A stretch of 64,000 nucleotides of DNA, taken from the NCBI RefSeq assembly GCF_900177535.1, contig NZ_FXAJ01000002.1, positions 930,001 through 994,000 on the forward strand, given 5' to 3'. The notes under the pieces are model-generated. The model saw nothing but the letters and a program-made list of their open reading frames with translations, had not been told where the DNA came from and did not search any database. Of this stretch, positions 53,574 to 62,343 are shown in pieces; position 1 is the stretch's first letter, and the number at the start of each line of letters is the position of its first letter. A program made the position numbers and the translations under genes. Source of the DNA: Priestia filamentosa (lineage in GTDB: Bacteria; Bacillota; Bacilli; Bacillales; Bacillaceae_H).

Positions 53574-54455
53574 TTAACTCATGCCAATAACTTTTAAGTA
53601 TTCTCTTGTTCTTTTCGCAATTGGGAATGGTTTGTCAAACGGTGCAGGGTACATGTCCTGTTCTACAATTGCCCAACCTTTGAAGTCAATGCTTTCTAAC
53701 ACTTCTACAAATGCTTTCATATCAACAACACCTAGTTCTGGCTCACACATAATATCATTGCTTACTGCTTTAGCGAACGGCCAATTTTCTCTCTGCATTT
53801 TTTCTCGTATTTTTAAATCACAACTCTTTACATGTAAATAAGGTATTCTTTTGTGATGTTTTTTCATAAATGCCCCAGGATCTCCATCTGCGTAGGCATG
53901 ATGACCTGTATCAAGGCAAAGATTAATATCTGTATCATCTAAAAGACGCTCGATTTGTTCTTCTGTTTCGATATGACTTTGAGCATGTGGATGGAATACG
54001 ACTTCTAAGCCATACTGTATTTTGGCATAATCGCGTATTTTCAGAATATTACTCACAAAATTACTCCACTCAGCATCGTTCAAAGTTCGCGGTCTTACTA
54101 GCTCACCTGTAAAAAGGTCTGTGTAGCAGTCATCGATTAAAACAACATATTTTGCACTTTCAAATTGGAGCTGAAGTTTAGCCATCTCATCTAGTAGATC
54201 CATCATCTCTCTTGTTTTCTCTTCAGACATAAGATCTCCTACAAGTGTTGTTGCCGTCAATTCGAGATTCCTTTTTTCAAGTTCATTTTTTAACTTCTCA
54301 TACTCATTCGGAAGATATCCCCATGGCCCTAATTCAATACCTTGATATCCTGATTCCGCCATTTCATTCATGCATCTTTCCCAATCAATTTGCTTCTCGT
54401 TTTCTGGAAACCATACTCCCCAAGAATCTGGTGCTGTGCCAACTTTAACTTCCAT
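53574..54455 (-). CDS. IolE-like sugar phosphate isomerase/epimerase family protein
   Basis: 293-residue TIM barrel of the AP-endonuclease-2 superfamily. It starts with GTAPDSWGVWFPENEKQIDW and has GYQGIELGPWGYLP typical of inosose dehydratase IolE and relatives, the metal site in LCLDTGHHAYADGDP, YLHVKSCDL and IVEQDMYP. The probable reaction is dehydration or isomerisation of a keto-inositol. It lies 15 bases after the dehydrogenase gene, with the ribosome site AGGAGG. Confidence 0.85.
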   Translation of the reverse strand: MEVKVGTAPDSWGVWFPENEKQIDWERCMNEMAESGYQGIELGPWGYLPNEYEKLKNELEKRNLELTATTLVGDLMSEEKTREMMDLLDEMAKLQLQFESAKYVVLIDDCYTDLFTGELVRPRTLNDAEWSNFVSNILKIRDYAKIQYGLEVVFHPHAQSHIETEEQIERLLDDTDINLCLDTGHHAYADGDPGAFMKKHHKRIPYLHVKSCDLKIREKMQRENWPFAKAVSNDIMCEPELGVVDMKAFVEVLESIDFKGWAIVEQDMYPAPFDKPFPIAKRTREYLKVIGMS

Positions 54456-54470
54456 TTTATTTCTCCTCCT

Positions 54471-55616
54471 TTATTTCACTTCTACTAATGTTTGAACGTC
54501 TACCCACGATTGTTCTGAAGCGGATTTTAAAATAGCGCTTACAATCTCATCAATTTTCCAACCAAATTCAAAATCGCATGCATATGGTTTACCTTCTGAA
54601 ATGGCAGCAAGCAGCTCATGTACTTCTAAAACTTTCATGTCATTGTACCCAATTGCAATTCCGGATGCTGGATAGAATGCACTGTAACCTTTGTGATCTG
54701 GCCCAAGGAATACGGTTCTAAATCCTCTGTCAGCACTGTCATCAGATGCAAAATAAACATTTACTTCGTTCATTCTCTCTAGTGAATAGCAAACGGAACC
54801 TTCTGTACCTTGAATTTCAAACGTTAAGTAGTTTTTTCGTCCTGTTGCAACGCGGCTTGCTCCTATTGTACCAACTGCCCCGTTTTTATACTCGGCAAGA
54901 ATCGTAATCAAGTCATCATTTTCTACATCCGCTAACTCTGATGAACCAGCTTGTACGGGTCTTTGTGGAATAACAATTTTCGATAAAGCATTTACACGGC
55001 TAATATCACCAAGGATAAACTGAGAAACGCTAAGTAAGTGAGAGCCAAGATCTCCAAGAGCACCGCTTCCAGAATGTTTGTTAACATGACGCCATGTGAT
55101 CGGCAATGTCGGGTCTAGCAGACCGTCTTGATCATATGTTCCAGAGAATCTCATAATCTTACCTAATTTTCCGGAAGAAACAAGTTCTTTAATATAAGCG
55201 TTTGCAGGATTCATTACGTTATTGTAACCAACATAATTGACAACACCTTTTTGTTTAGCAAGTTCGGCTAATATTTTAGACTCCTCTGCAGAAAGTGTCA
55301 GTGGTTTTTCACAATATACATGTTTACCATTTTCTAACGCTGCTTTTGCTACTTCGTAGTGAAAAGCATTTGGTGTCGCAATATCAATGACATCCACATT
55401 TGAATCTGTCACAACTTCTTGCCAATTATTTGCCCATCTTGCAAAACCTAATTTTTCGCATGCCGTTTTCGCTGCTTCAACGTTCACATCTGCAACAACT
55501 TCAAAAACAGGTTTTCCTGCTTGTGGGCCATACAGCATTAGTGCATTTAAAAACGCGTTAGTGTGAGCCTTCCCCATCCATCCAGCACCAACAAGTCCAA
55601 TTCTAATTTCTTTCAT
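54471..55616 (-). CDS. Gfo/Idh/MocA-family oxidoreductase
   Basis: 381 residues. The NAD-binding fold GLVGAGWMGKAHTNAF is at about 8-23, with the family motif VYCEKPLTLSAEES (Lys in EKP). The C-terminal substrate domain contains RHVNKHSGSGALGDLGSHLL with the catalytic Asp/His pair. It probably oxidises an inositol or sugar to the keto form used by the IolE-like enzyme downstream. It is the first gene of the operon, divergent from an AraC regulator. A cre-like site lies in the shared promoter region. Confidence 0.9.
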   Translation of the reverse strand: MKEIRIGLVGAGWMGKAHTNAFLNALMLYGPQAGKPVFEVVADVNVEAAKTACEKLGFARWANNWQEVVTDSNVDVIDIATPNAFHYEVAKAALENGKHVYCEKPLTLSAEESKILAELAKQKGVVNYVGYNNVMNPANAYIKELVSSGKLGKIMRFSGTYDQDGLLDPTLPITWRHVNKHSGSGALGDLGSHLLSVSQFILGDISRVNALSKIVIPQRPVQAGSSELADVENDDLITILAEYKNGAVGTIGASRVATGRKNYLTFEIQGTEGSVCYSLERMNEVNVYFASDDSADRGFRTVFLGPDHKGYSAFYPASGIAIGYNDMKVLEVHELLAAISEGKPYACDFEFGWKIDEIVSAILKSASEQSWVDVQTLVEVK

Positions 55617-55738
55617 ATGTATCTCCCCTTTTTTGAATATTACTATTACTTATTGCTTTCCGTAAATTCATTTTATTATAATAAAAACACAAATACACTA
55701 AGTTATATTGCTTAGTAACTTAACAATATTGCTATACA

Positions 55739-55752
55739 GGGAAGCGTTTTCA
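55739..55752 (-). promoter_or_regulatory. Probable cre site in the divergent promoter region
   Basis: Minus strand TGAAAACGCTTCCC matches TGWAANCGNTNWCA except two positions near the 3' end. It lies between the divergent Gfo/Idh and AraC genes, where CcpA control of sugar catabolism would be expected. Confidence 0.5.
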
Positions 55753-55814
55753 AACATTTAATAAATCTACATTATAATGTAGCTAACATCATTTCTATTA
55801 GAAGGAGAACTAAT

Positions 55815-56651
55815 ATGAAAATCATTGAAAAAGGTGTACTAAATCAATCTGAAATCTTCTTTCATATCCCAAGCGAGTTTGCAAAGAATGCCCTTTACTG
55901 TTTACATGATTCAGGGCTATTCTACTGTAACAATACATATTTTATAGAAAGAGAGCATTACAATAACTACCTTATGATGTTGATCAAAAAGGGATCAATG
56001 ACAATTCGATACCAAAATCAGGAGTTTCAAGCCCCAAAAGATACGCTCGTTTTTCTTAACTGCTGTCAGCCTCATATGTACCAGGCAAATGAAGACGTAT
56101 TTTTTGAATGGTTTCATTTCTCTGGCATACCTAGTGAGCATTATTTTAATTTACTCTTTGAAAAAAGCGGCTGTACTTTTTCAATTAAAAACAATTTTGT
56201 GATTCCAGAATGCATGAGTCAAATTGTCCGTATGGCAGAAAAAGCAAATATTAATGAGCATTTAATCTCTATGAATATTCATAAAACCATGTATGAATTG
56301 AATGAAGTCTCACACGAAACAACGGATATTCAAGAAAGAGTAATTACACATGCTATTTCATATATTGAAAATCACTTTACAAATGAGATTAACCTAAAAG
56401 AGTTAGCTCAGTATGTTCACTTAACTCCTTTCCACTTTTCCCGTGTATTTAAAAAGTACACTGGCTTCTCACCATATGAATACATTATCAACTTCCGAAT
56501 CAACTATGCTAAAAGGTTACTTCAAAACACAAACATATCTATTAAAGAAATTTCGATTGAAGCTGGATTTAATAGTGACACCCACTTTATGACAACCTTT
56601 AAAAAACATACAAGCTTAACTCCAAAACAGTTTAGAGAAATTCAATTTTAG
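55815..56651 (+). CDS. AraC-family transcriptional regulator
   Basis: 278 residues. An N-terminal cupin-like effector domain covers about 20-165 (LMMLIKKGSMTIRYQNQEFQ), and the C-terminal AraC double HTH covers about 175-275 (LKELAQYVHLTPFHFSRVFK, then KRLLQNTNISIKEISIEAGF and HFMTTFKKHTSLTPKQFREI). The ribosome site is AGAAGGAGA. It is divergent from the inositol-type operon and probably activates it in response to the substrate, comparable to B. subtilis YfiF. Confidence 0.9.
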   Translation: MKIIEKGVLNQSEIFFHIPSEFAKNALYCLHDSGLFYCNNTYFIEREHYNNYLMMLIKKGSMTIRYQNQEFQAPKDTLVFLNCCQPHMYQANEDVFFEWFHFSGIPSEHYFNLLFEKSGCTFSIKNNFVIPECMSQIVRMAEKANINEHLISMNIHKTMYELNEVSHETTDIQERVITHAISYIENHFTNEINLKELAQYVHLTPFHFSRVFKKYTGFSPYEYIINFRINYAKRLLQNTNISIKEISIEAGFNSDTHFMTTFKKHTSLTPKQFREIQF

Positions 56652-56705
56652 GTGCTCTGTATAAAAACTTAATTGATAAAGTTCTTATTTAAAATCTCTA
56701 TAAAT

Positions 56706-56746
56706 AGAAAAAAGCAACTTGCTATAGAAGCAAGTTGCTTTTTTCT
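56706..56746. terminator. Bidirectional terminator between araC and iseA
   Basis: A perfect 17-bp stem AGAAAAAAGCAACTTGC / GCAAGTTGCTTTTTTCT with a seven-base loop and T6 on each side. It serves the converging genes. Confidence 0.9.
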
Positions 56747-56749
56747 ATT

Positions 56750-57280
56750 TTATTGAACTGCATCAAATTTATTTACTTTCCATTGTGTTCCCGCTTTGTA
56801 GAATGTTACAGTACGTTTTACAGTTGCTCCATCAACTGTTGGAACTGTAAACTCATAAGAACGAACTGTCGATGTTTGATAAACAAGTTTTGCTTTCGCT
56901 TTTGTCCACTCTAGCATGCTGAATCCGTCGCCAACTGGGTGAGCAAGTTTGCCATTGTATGTGATGTAGCTGTATTTTGTTAATCCTTTTTCAACTGCGT
57001 TATTTGTAAATGTTTCAGATAAGTAGTTTGTTAATTCTGCTTTAGTATCAAATTCTGGGCAAAGGTATGTGTATGGTGTTCCTTTATAGTTAAATGTGCC
57101 TTGTGTACATGGTGTTTTTTTATAACCGTGTAGGGCATTCCAGAAATGATCGCTGGCGCTAGCGGCGATTTTAATCGCATTTGCATTTGTTAGTGTTTGA
57201 GAATTTGTCTGGGCTGTAGCTCCTGTGCTTAGAGCAAAAAACATTGCGATTGATGATAATACTAGTCCAATTTTCTTCAT
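56750..57280 (-). CDS. iseA: DL-endopeptidase inhibitor IseA (YoeB family)
   Basis: 176 residues from the ATG at 57280 (ribosome site GAGGAGTGA; the frame opens at 57310). A Sec signal peptide (MKKIGLVLSSIAMFFALSTGATA) precedes a single secreted domain of about 150 residues with the IseA pattern ASDHFWNALHGYKK, YLCPEFDTKAELTNYLSETF and KAGTQWKVNKFDAVQ. IseA binds and inhibits cell-wall DL-endopeptidases during growth arrest and cell-wall stress. WalR-type boxes upstream agree with known WalRK control of the B. subtilis gene. Confidence 0.9.
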   Translation of the reverse strand: MKKIGLVLSSIAMFFALSTGATAQTNSQTLTNANAIKIAASASDHFWNALHGYKKTPCTQGTFNYKGTPYTYLCPEFDTKAELTNYLSETFTNNAVEKGLTKYSYITYNGKLAHPVGDGFSMLEWTKAKAKLVYQTSTVRSYEFTVPTVDGATVKRTVTFYKAGTQWKVNKFDAVQ

Positions 57281-57347
57281 TTCTAAATCACTCCTCAATT
57301 TTAAATTCATATCTTTATGTAACGTAAATTTTCTTTGTATTACTTTT

Positions 57348-57364
57348 GTTACATTTATATTACA
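57348..57364 (-). promoter_or_regulatory. WalR box 1 of iseA
   Basis: Minus strand TGTAAT-ATAAA-TGTAAC, a perfect match to TGTWAH-N5-TGTWAH, 68-84 bases upstream of the iseA start. Confidence 0.75.
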
Positions 57365-57484
57365 ACAGTTTTTAAAAAAAGAAAAGGTTTTTCTCTCTTT
57401 TTATGAAATTTATTTACTATTTCTCTATTTATTACGTATTAAGAGAGAATTTTTGACTTAAGTTAAAAATAAAACGGTTTTTGT

Positions 57485-57501
57485 GTGACAAAATTGTTAC
57501 A
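57485..57501 (-). promoter_or_regulatory. WalR box 2 of iseA
   Basis: Minus strand TGTAAC-AATTT-TGTCAC, one mismatch to the WalR consensus, 137 bases upstream of box 1. Confidence 0.5.
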
Positions 57502-57829
57502 ATAAAGACATTTTCCGACTTATTTTTTATTTACCCTTTTCTTTAGAAAAAAAACTAATAAAAACGGCTCTCATTTATTTTCCATAAAAAGTTTAGGGAA
57601 GGTTCTTAGTCTATTCTTGCTCTGATGCCGTATTCCTTCTTCTTATGTTTCTTTATTTCAAATTCTCTACCCTTCTTAAAAAAAGAGAGTTATATTTTTG
57701 TTAACGCTTACAAATATCTTTCCCGCCTTTTTACATTTCAAAACCCTATAGAAACCACATTATATTTATCAAGATTTAAACAGAATAGTAGCGTTAGTAT
57801 GATATAGTAAAATGTATATTCTTTCGCAA
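57502..57829. other. Intergenic stretch with an orphan cre site
   Basis: The stretch upstream of iseA and downstream of the CitMHS transporter is AT-rich and carries no believable gene. A perfect cre site sits at 57699-57712. Confidence 0.4.
57699..57712. promoter_or_regulatory. Orphan cre site
   Basis: TGTTAACGCTTACA (TGTAAGCGTTAACA on the minus strand) is identical to the kdgT cre, and the flanks extend the identity to 19 bases (TTTGTTAACGCTTACAAAT). It is not directly in front of a recognised catabolic gene. Confidence 0.6.
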
Positions 57830-57869
57830 CCAAAAAGCGACGATGACTCTTATCATCGTCGCTTTTTGG
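57830..57869. terminator. Terminator of the CitMHS transporter gene
   Basis: CCAAAAAGCGACGATGA / TCATCGTCGCTTTTTGG, a perfect 17-bp stem with a short loop. It ends four bases before the transporter stop codon. Confidence 0.9.
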
Positions 57870-57872
57870 TTT

Positions 57873-59171
57873 TTAAAATGGAATAGCTCCTGTTAAAACA
57901 GCGATTATTGTCATAACTACAGTTGTTCCAATCGCCCATTTTAACAAGAATTTTTGATGCTCTCCAAAATCCACTCCAACAAGTCCAATTAAAATAAATG
58001 TTGCTGGAACAAGAGGAGATAAAGGAAAGCCTACAGTTGAATGTCCTAAAAGAGCAGCTCTCCCCACTTCTGCTGGATGTACACCAAAGTTTGCTGCTGT
58101 TTCACTTAAAATCGGCAAAATTCCAAAATAGTACGCATCAGGAGAAAAAATAAAGTTAAGCGGAAGACTTGTTAGAGCTACAACTAATGCCAAGTGTGGT
58201 CCTAACCAATCTGGAACAATTGAAACAATGGAATTTGCCATAGCATCCATCATTTTTGTACCGCTGAAAACTCCAATAAAAATACCTGCTGCAAACACAA
58301 GAGTACTGATCGTAACAAAGCTATGAGCGTGACTCAAAATTTTCTCTTGTTGCTCTTTTGGATTTGGAAAATTAGCAAATAGAGCAATTGTAAAAGCAAT
58401 TGCAAATAAAATTTGAATTGGCAATACTTCCATAACTAAAAGAACCATAAGCGTTAATGTAAGCAGTAAATTAAACCAAAATAGGCGTGTCCCCCCTTTT
58501 TCAGCTGCTATAGCTTGTTCTGCGAGACCTTTTGTTTGAGTTGTTTCTAGATTAATAACACCTAAGCGATCACGTTCTTTTTTGCCAAGTATATAAGCGG
58601 AAAAGAGCGTCCATAAAAGGCCTGAAATCATAACAGGAATAAGCGGAATAAATAGATCTGATACTTCAACCCCAAGGCTTGCAGAAGCTCGTACTAAAGG
58701 TCCTCCCCAAGGAATAATGTTCATAACGCCCGCTGCTAATGCAACAACACAGGCTAAGATCAGTCGATTCATTCCTAATCGTTTATAAAGAGGGAGCATG
58801 GCTGAAATTGTAATCATAAAGGTAGACGAACCGTCTCCATCAAGCCCAACAATGATTGTAATAATAGCTGTTGCCATTACAACCTTCAGCGGATCTCCTT
58901 TTACAAACGTAAGAATACGAGAAACCATTGGATCAAATAACCCTACATCAATCATTAATCCAAAATATAAAATAGCAAAAACAATCATCACCGCTGTTGG
59001 CGCGACAGTTATAATCCCATCCATCATCATCTCGCCCATATTTGCTCCAAATCCACCTATGAGAGCAAAAGCAACAGATACAAACACAAATGCAACAACA
59101 ACCGAGAGCTTTTTAAAAATAACGAGAAAAAGAAAAGTAGCGATCATACAAAAACCTAACATCGACAGCAT
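57873..59171 (-). CDS. CitMHS-family metal-citrate transporter
   Basis: 432 residues with about twelve hydrophobic segments. It matches CitM/CitH of Bacillus: VGLDGDGSSTFMITISAMLPLYKRLGMNR, MNIIPWGGPLVRASASLGVE and a C-terminal SPDAYYFGILPILSETAANF with the GHSTVGFPLSPLVPATFILI signature. It imports citrate complexed to a divalent metal with protons. No two-component pair (CitST) is adjacent. The metal preference (Mg or Ca) cannot be read from sequence. Confidence 0.9.
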   Translation of the reverse strand: MLSMLGFCMIATFLFLVIFKKLSVVVAFVFVSVAFALIGGFGANMGEMMMDGIITVAPTAVMIVFAILYFGLMIDVGLFDPMVSRILTFVKGDPLKVVMATAIITIIVGLDGDGSSTFMITISAMLPLYKRLGMNRLILACVVALAAGVMNIIPWGGPLVRASASLGVEVSDLFIPLIPVMISGLLWTLFSAYILGKKERDRLGVINLETTQTKGLAEQAIAAEKGGTRLFWFNLLLTLTLMVLLVMEVLPIQILFAIAFTIALFANFPNPKEQQEKILSHAHSFVTISTLVFAAGIFIGVFSGTKMMDAMANSIVSIVPDWLGPHLALVVALTSLPLNFIFSPDAYYFGILPILSETAANFGVHPAEVGRAALLGHSTVGFPLSPLVPATFILIGLVGVDFGEHQKFLLKWAIGTTVVMTIIAVLTGAIPF

Positions 59172-59429
59172 GACCCAAATCCCCCTTTGTATATAAAACA
59201 GAAAACTTCGAAATCCACCTTTAAAAGACTAAATATTCTAAAAATTTTACCTGCACATGTTCTCCCCCTCACTTTTTTTATAATAGTGGAACTAGTATGT
59301 AAGCCTTATCATAGAAGATTAATGTTCATTATAGCATCTCTGTTAAGCCTTTTTCGTAAAAAAGGTAAATTTTTAAAACTTTTTAGAACGAATCTCGTCA
59401 AAAATTATATATAGATAAGGAGAGAGAAA

Positions 59430-59738
59430 ATGGAAAATTTTGTTTGGGCTGTTTTCATTTGTATTATCTTTCTATTAAACATTTGCTCTTTTATTTTTTT
59501 GAAACGATCACGATGGCGATTTGTTTTATGGGGAGTCTCTATCATGCTCTTGTCCCCTATCATTGGATTTTTAAGCGGTAGTTTGCTCTTTCATTTTCAA
59601 CATCTTGAACAAGGGGAAACTGGAGAAGGAGCTGCGTACGGAGGCGCTATTTTAGGGCTTTTCACATGTGCAAATGGATTTCTAATGGTACTAAGCGGTT
59701 TTATATATGTACTAGTTCTTAAACTTCGCACGCGTTAA
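59430..59738 (+). CDS. Small hypothetical membrane protein
   Basis: 102 residues with three predicted transmembrane helices (about 5-25, 32-55 and 72-98; for example FVWAVFICIIFLLNICSFIF and VLWGVSIMLLSPIIGFLSGS) and a basic C-terminus. GAAYGGAILGLF gives a glycine-rich third helix. The ribosome site is AAGGAGAGAG. It stands alone. I recognise no family with confidence. Confidence 0.7.
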   Translation: MENFVWAVFICIIFLLNICSFIFLKRSRWRFVLWGVSIMLLSPIIGFLSGSLLFHFQHLEQGETGEGAAYGGAILGLFTCANGFLMVLSGFIYVLVLKLRTR

Positions 59739-60122
59739 GTAAAAAATAAACAAGGATGAATAACAAAATCCCTCGTTGTTTGCTTTTTCTCTATTATTAA
59801 TAAAATGTGATGAAATACATGCCATAGTCTGTTTTCATAGAGCTCTATACATTTCTATAGAATTTCTATAAACCTTTATTATAGTAATGAAAAGAGCGGT
59901 TTCTATATAAATTGACTTTTGTTGATATCCATAGATTCAGATAAAATTCGTGGTCATTTTTCGAGCCAAACTATGTATAGCATAGTAAGCAGATAATATG
60001 GAATTAAACGGAGGGAGAATTGTTTCTTATTACAGTATGTATCAGAGTTTTTATCCTTCCAGATTATCTTTTATGTTTGACCAGGTTAAAAACAGACGGG
60101 GATAGTTTAAAGGGAGAGAAAT
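59739..60122. other. Intergenic stretch upstream of a small membrane protein
   Basis: AT-rich sequence. GGAGGGAGAATTG near 60010 resembles a ribosome site but opens no lasting frame. No RNA structure or repeat stands out. Confidence 0.35.
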
Positions 60123-60284
60123 TTGGAATTCATTATGATTTTATTTGTTTTTTTTATTATGATTGTCATTAGTTCATTCTTAAATATAATTTTTAAGCTG
60201 ACAGAAAAAAAAGATTGGATTATATCTTTGTTATTAAGTATAGTTTTATCAATTATAATAGTTGCGATTTTAGGAGTACCATAA
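60123..60284 (+). CDS. Small two-helix membrane protein (53 aa)
   Basis: A 53-residue frame from TTG at 60123 with AAAGGGAGAG eight bases upstream (an ATG at 60135 is an alternative). Two hydrophobic helices (FIMILFVFFIMIVISSF and IISLLLSIVLSIIIVAILGV) flank a charged loop KLTEKKD. It is followed by a perfect terminator at 60326-60360. Small proteins of this kind are common in Bacillus. Function is unknown. Confidence 0.55.
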   Translation: MEFIMILFVFFIMIVISSFLNIIFKLTEKKDWIISLLLSIVLSIIIVAILGVP

Positions 60285-60325
60285 AGAGAGAAACTAAAAT
60301 TCTAATTTGTAGTCATACATATTCA

Positions 60326-60360
60326 AAAAGGCATTGGAACTAAGAATTCCAATGCCTTTT
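60326..60360. terminator. Bidirectional terminator
   Basis: AAAAGGCATTGGAA / TTCCAATGCCTTTT, a perfect 14-bp stem with a seven-base loop. It serves the small membrane protein gene and the converging symporter operon. Confidence 0.88.
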
Positions 60361-60449
60361 CTTCCGATAACATGGTTTTATTAATTATTCTTATATATTA
60401 TATACATAGGTGTAACCTTCCATTAATTTAAAATAATAGGAGCTTTATT

Positions 60450-61940
60450 TCATAAAAAAGGATTAATTTTAACTCCTTTCATTTGCTTGCCATGAATAGC
60501 TATATTTTTAGTAAATATACTTACAATAAACGTTACTATCAAATTTATTAATAATGCTATAATACCTGTACTAATGTCATTAATTACATGTGGCACATTT
60601 GGCAGAAACGTAGCAATCTTTACGCCTGAAATTGTCGCATATAAAACTATAAGTACCCCTGAAATAATTCCTGCAATTGCTCCATACTTATTAATAATAT
60701 TGTTCTTGGGTAGGCTAAAAAACAACGCTGGTGCTAATTGAGTAATTAAACTATATGACATGATATTCAAAATAGCTAGTGCGTCTCCACCTGTTATAGT
60801 TACTATTAAAGCAACGAGAGATAGACCAATAATAATTAGTCTTGAGACAATTAGTTGCTGTTTCTCTGTAGCTTCTGGTACCAGAGCTTTGTAAAAACTG
60901 TTTGTTAACCCAACTGATGCAGCCATTAGCATAACAGAAGCTGGCACTAGAGCCGTTAGTAAGCCAGCTGCCCCAATTAAACCAATTATCCATGGATCAA
61001 AGGTTTGAACCGATAATCTTAAAAGAGAAAGATCTCCATCAGCTCCTCGCAAACCTGGAATTTGCACAATAGCTGCAAAACCTATAAAAAAGACAAACAG
61101 TAGTAGCAAGGTGTATAAAGGTAAAGCAATCGCATTTTTACGAAGCGTTTTTTCTCCATTTGACGATAAAACTACCATGAAAGTTTGAGGTAATAAATAA
61201 AAACCTACGGCTTGTAACAAAACGGTGGAGATGAACCAGGATTGACTTAACCCTTGATCTGATAATGTAAACATTTCGGGTTTAACAGCCTGAACTGTTT
61301 CAAACATTGGCTGAATTCCGCCAAAGTAGTGAACAGGAATATATATACCTAAAAATATAACAACTACCAAAATCATAAAATCTTTAACTATAGCAGTCCA
61401 AGCAGAGCCATGGATACCTGATATCATTACATAAGTAGTAACAACGATGGCACCTATAATACTTGCGGAAACTGGTGAAATAACCCCGTAAGAAGTTTCT
61501 GAAACAATTATTCCTAATCCCTTAATTTGTATGACTATATAAGGTATTAGGGCCAAGCTTCCTAAAATAGCTACTATAATCCCCATTGTACGACTTCCAT
61601 ATTTAGATGCAAAATAATCAGGTTGGGAGATAATAGAGTGTTCTTTAGAATATCTCCAAATTTTGGGCAATAACCAATAAGAAAGTACATAAGCTAAAAA
61701 AATATATGCAGGAACATAATAAGCAGCTGCTCCTTTTGAGTAGGCCCACCCACTTCCACCTAGAAATGTAAACGTCGTATAAATTTCACCGGCAATTAGT
61801 AGGAAAACAAAAAATGTTCCAAAGCCTCTGCCTCCTATAGAAAATTGCTCCATATCCATATCCTTCCCTTTTCTTGCTTGTATGCCTAAATAAAGGGCTA
61901 GGGCTAGGAAAATAAAAATAATAATTAATGATATATTCAT
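60450..61940 (-). CDS. Sodium:solute symporter (SSS family)
   Basis: 496 residues with about thirteen helices. SSS signatures are FSIGGRGFGTFFVFLLIAGE, IYTTFTFLGGSGWAYSKG, AWTAIVKDFMILVVV and AALLTALVPASVMLMAASVGL. It uses the Na+ gradient to import an organic solute. The stop of the DUF3311 gene overlaps its start by four bases, a known pairing in which DUF3311 is an accessory subunit of such symporters. The upstream amidohydrolase in the same run suggests an amide or N-substituted compound as cargo. Confidence 0.88.
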   Translation of the reverse strand: MNISLIIIFIFLALALYLGIQARKGKDMDMEQFSIGGRGFGTFFVFLLIAGEIYTTFTFLGGSGWAYSKGAAAYYVPAYIFLAYVLSYWLLPKIWRYSKEHSIISQPDYFASKYGSRTMGIIVAILGSLALIPYIVIQIKGLGIIVSETSYGVISPVSASIIGAIVVTTYVMISGIHGSAWTAIVKDFMILVVVIFLGIYIPVHYFGGIQPMFETVQAVKPEMFTLSDQGLSQSWFISTVLLQAVGFYLLPQTFMVVLSSNGEKTLRKNAIALPLYTLLLLFVFFIGFAAIVQIPGLRGADGDLSLLRLSVQTFDPWIIGLIGAAGLLTALVPASVMLMAASVGLTNSFYKALVPEATEKQQLIVSRLIIIGLSLVALIVTITGGDALAILNIMSYSLITQLAPALFFSLPKNNIINKYGAIAGIISGVLIVLYATISGVKIATFLPNVPHVINDISTGIIALLINLIVTFIVSIFTKNIAIHGKQMKGVKINPFL

Positions 61941-62137
61941 TTTTCATCACAACCTTTGTTATCAGGATCAAACCTATATACGATTGTTAAAATAATTGAG
62001 GATAGCACCATCCAAAATGCAACCCAAAATAACAGAAAAGGCATGCCCAATACGTAAGGTTCAATCTTATTTGCAAAGGGCAAGAAACCCAAGAATCCAA
62101 TAAACGGAACGAAAAGTAAAAGTTTAATAACTTTCAA
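61937..62137 (-). CDS. DUF3311 symporter accessory protein
   Basis: 66 residues with two transmembrane helices (LLLFVPFIGFLGFLPFANKI and PFLLFWVAFWMVLSSIILTI) and the family ending YRFDPDN. It overlaps the symporter start by four bases, so it is translationally coupled. DUF3311 proteins occur almost only beside SSS transporters. Confidence 0.85.
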   Translation of the reverse strand: MKVIKLLLFVPFIGFLGFLPFANKIEPYVLGMPFLLFWVAFWMVLSSIILTIVYRFDPDNKGCDEK

Positions 62138-62343
62138 ATTATACCTCCCTAATAGTTAGTCGATCTTCTGCAGGCACTAACTAGCACCCTAATTTCATGA
62201 AACATTGTAGTTAGCTCAACCCTATTTTGTACTATCTGGATTCAGAGTTTAAGTTATATTGACTGTATTGGTATTACAAGAACACTTATTTTAAAAAACC
62301 CACATAATACTACAAAAATTACATAGAGATACTTGATGCCATA

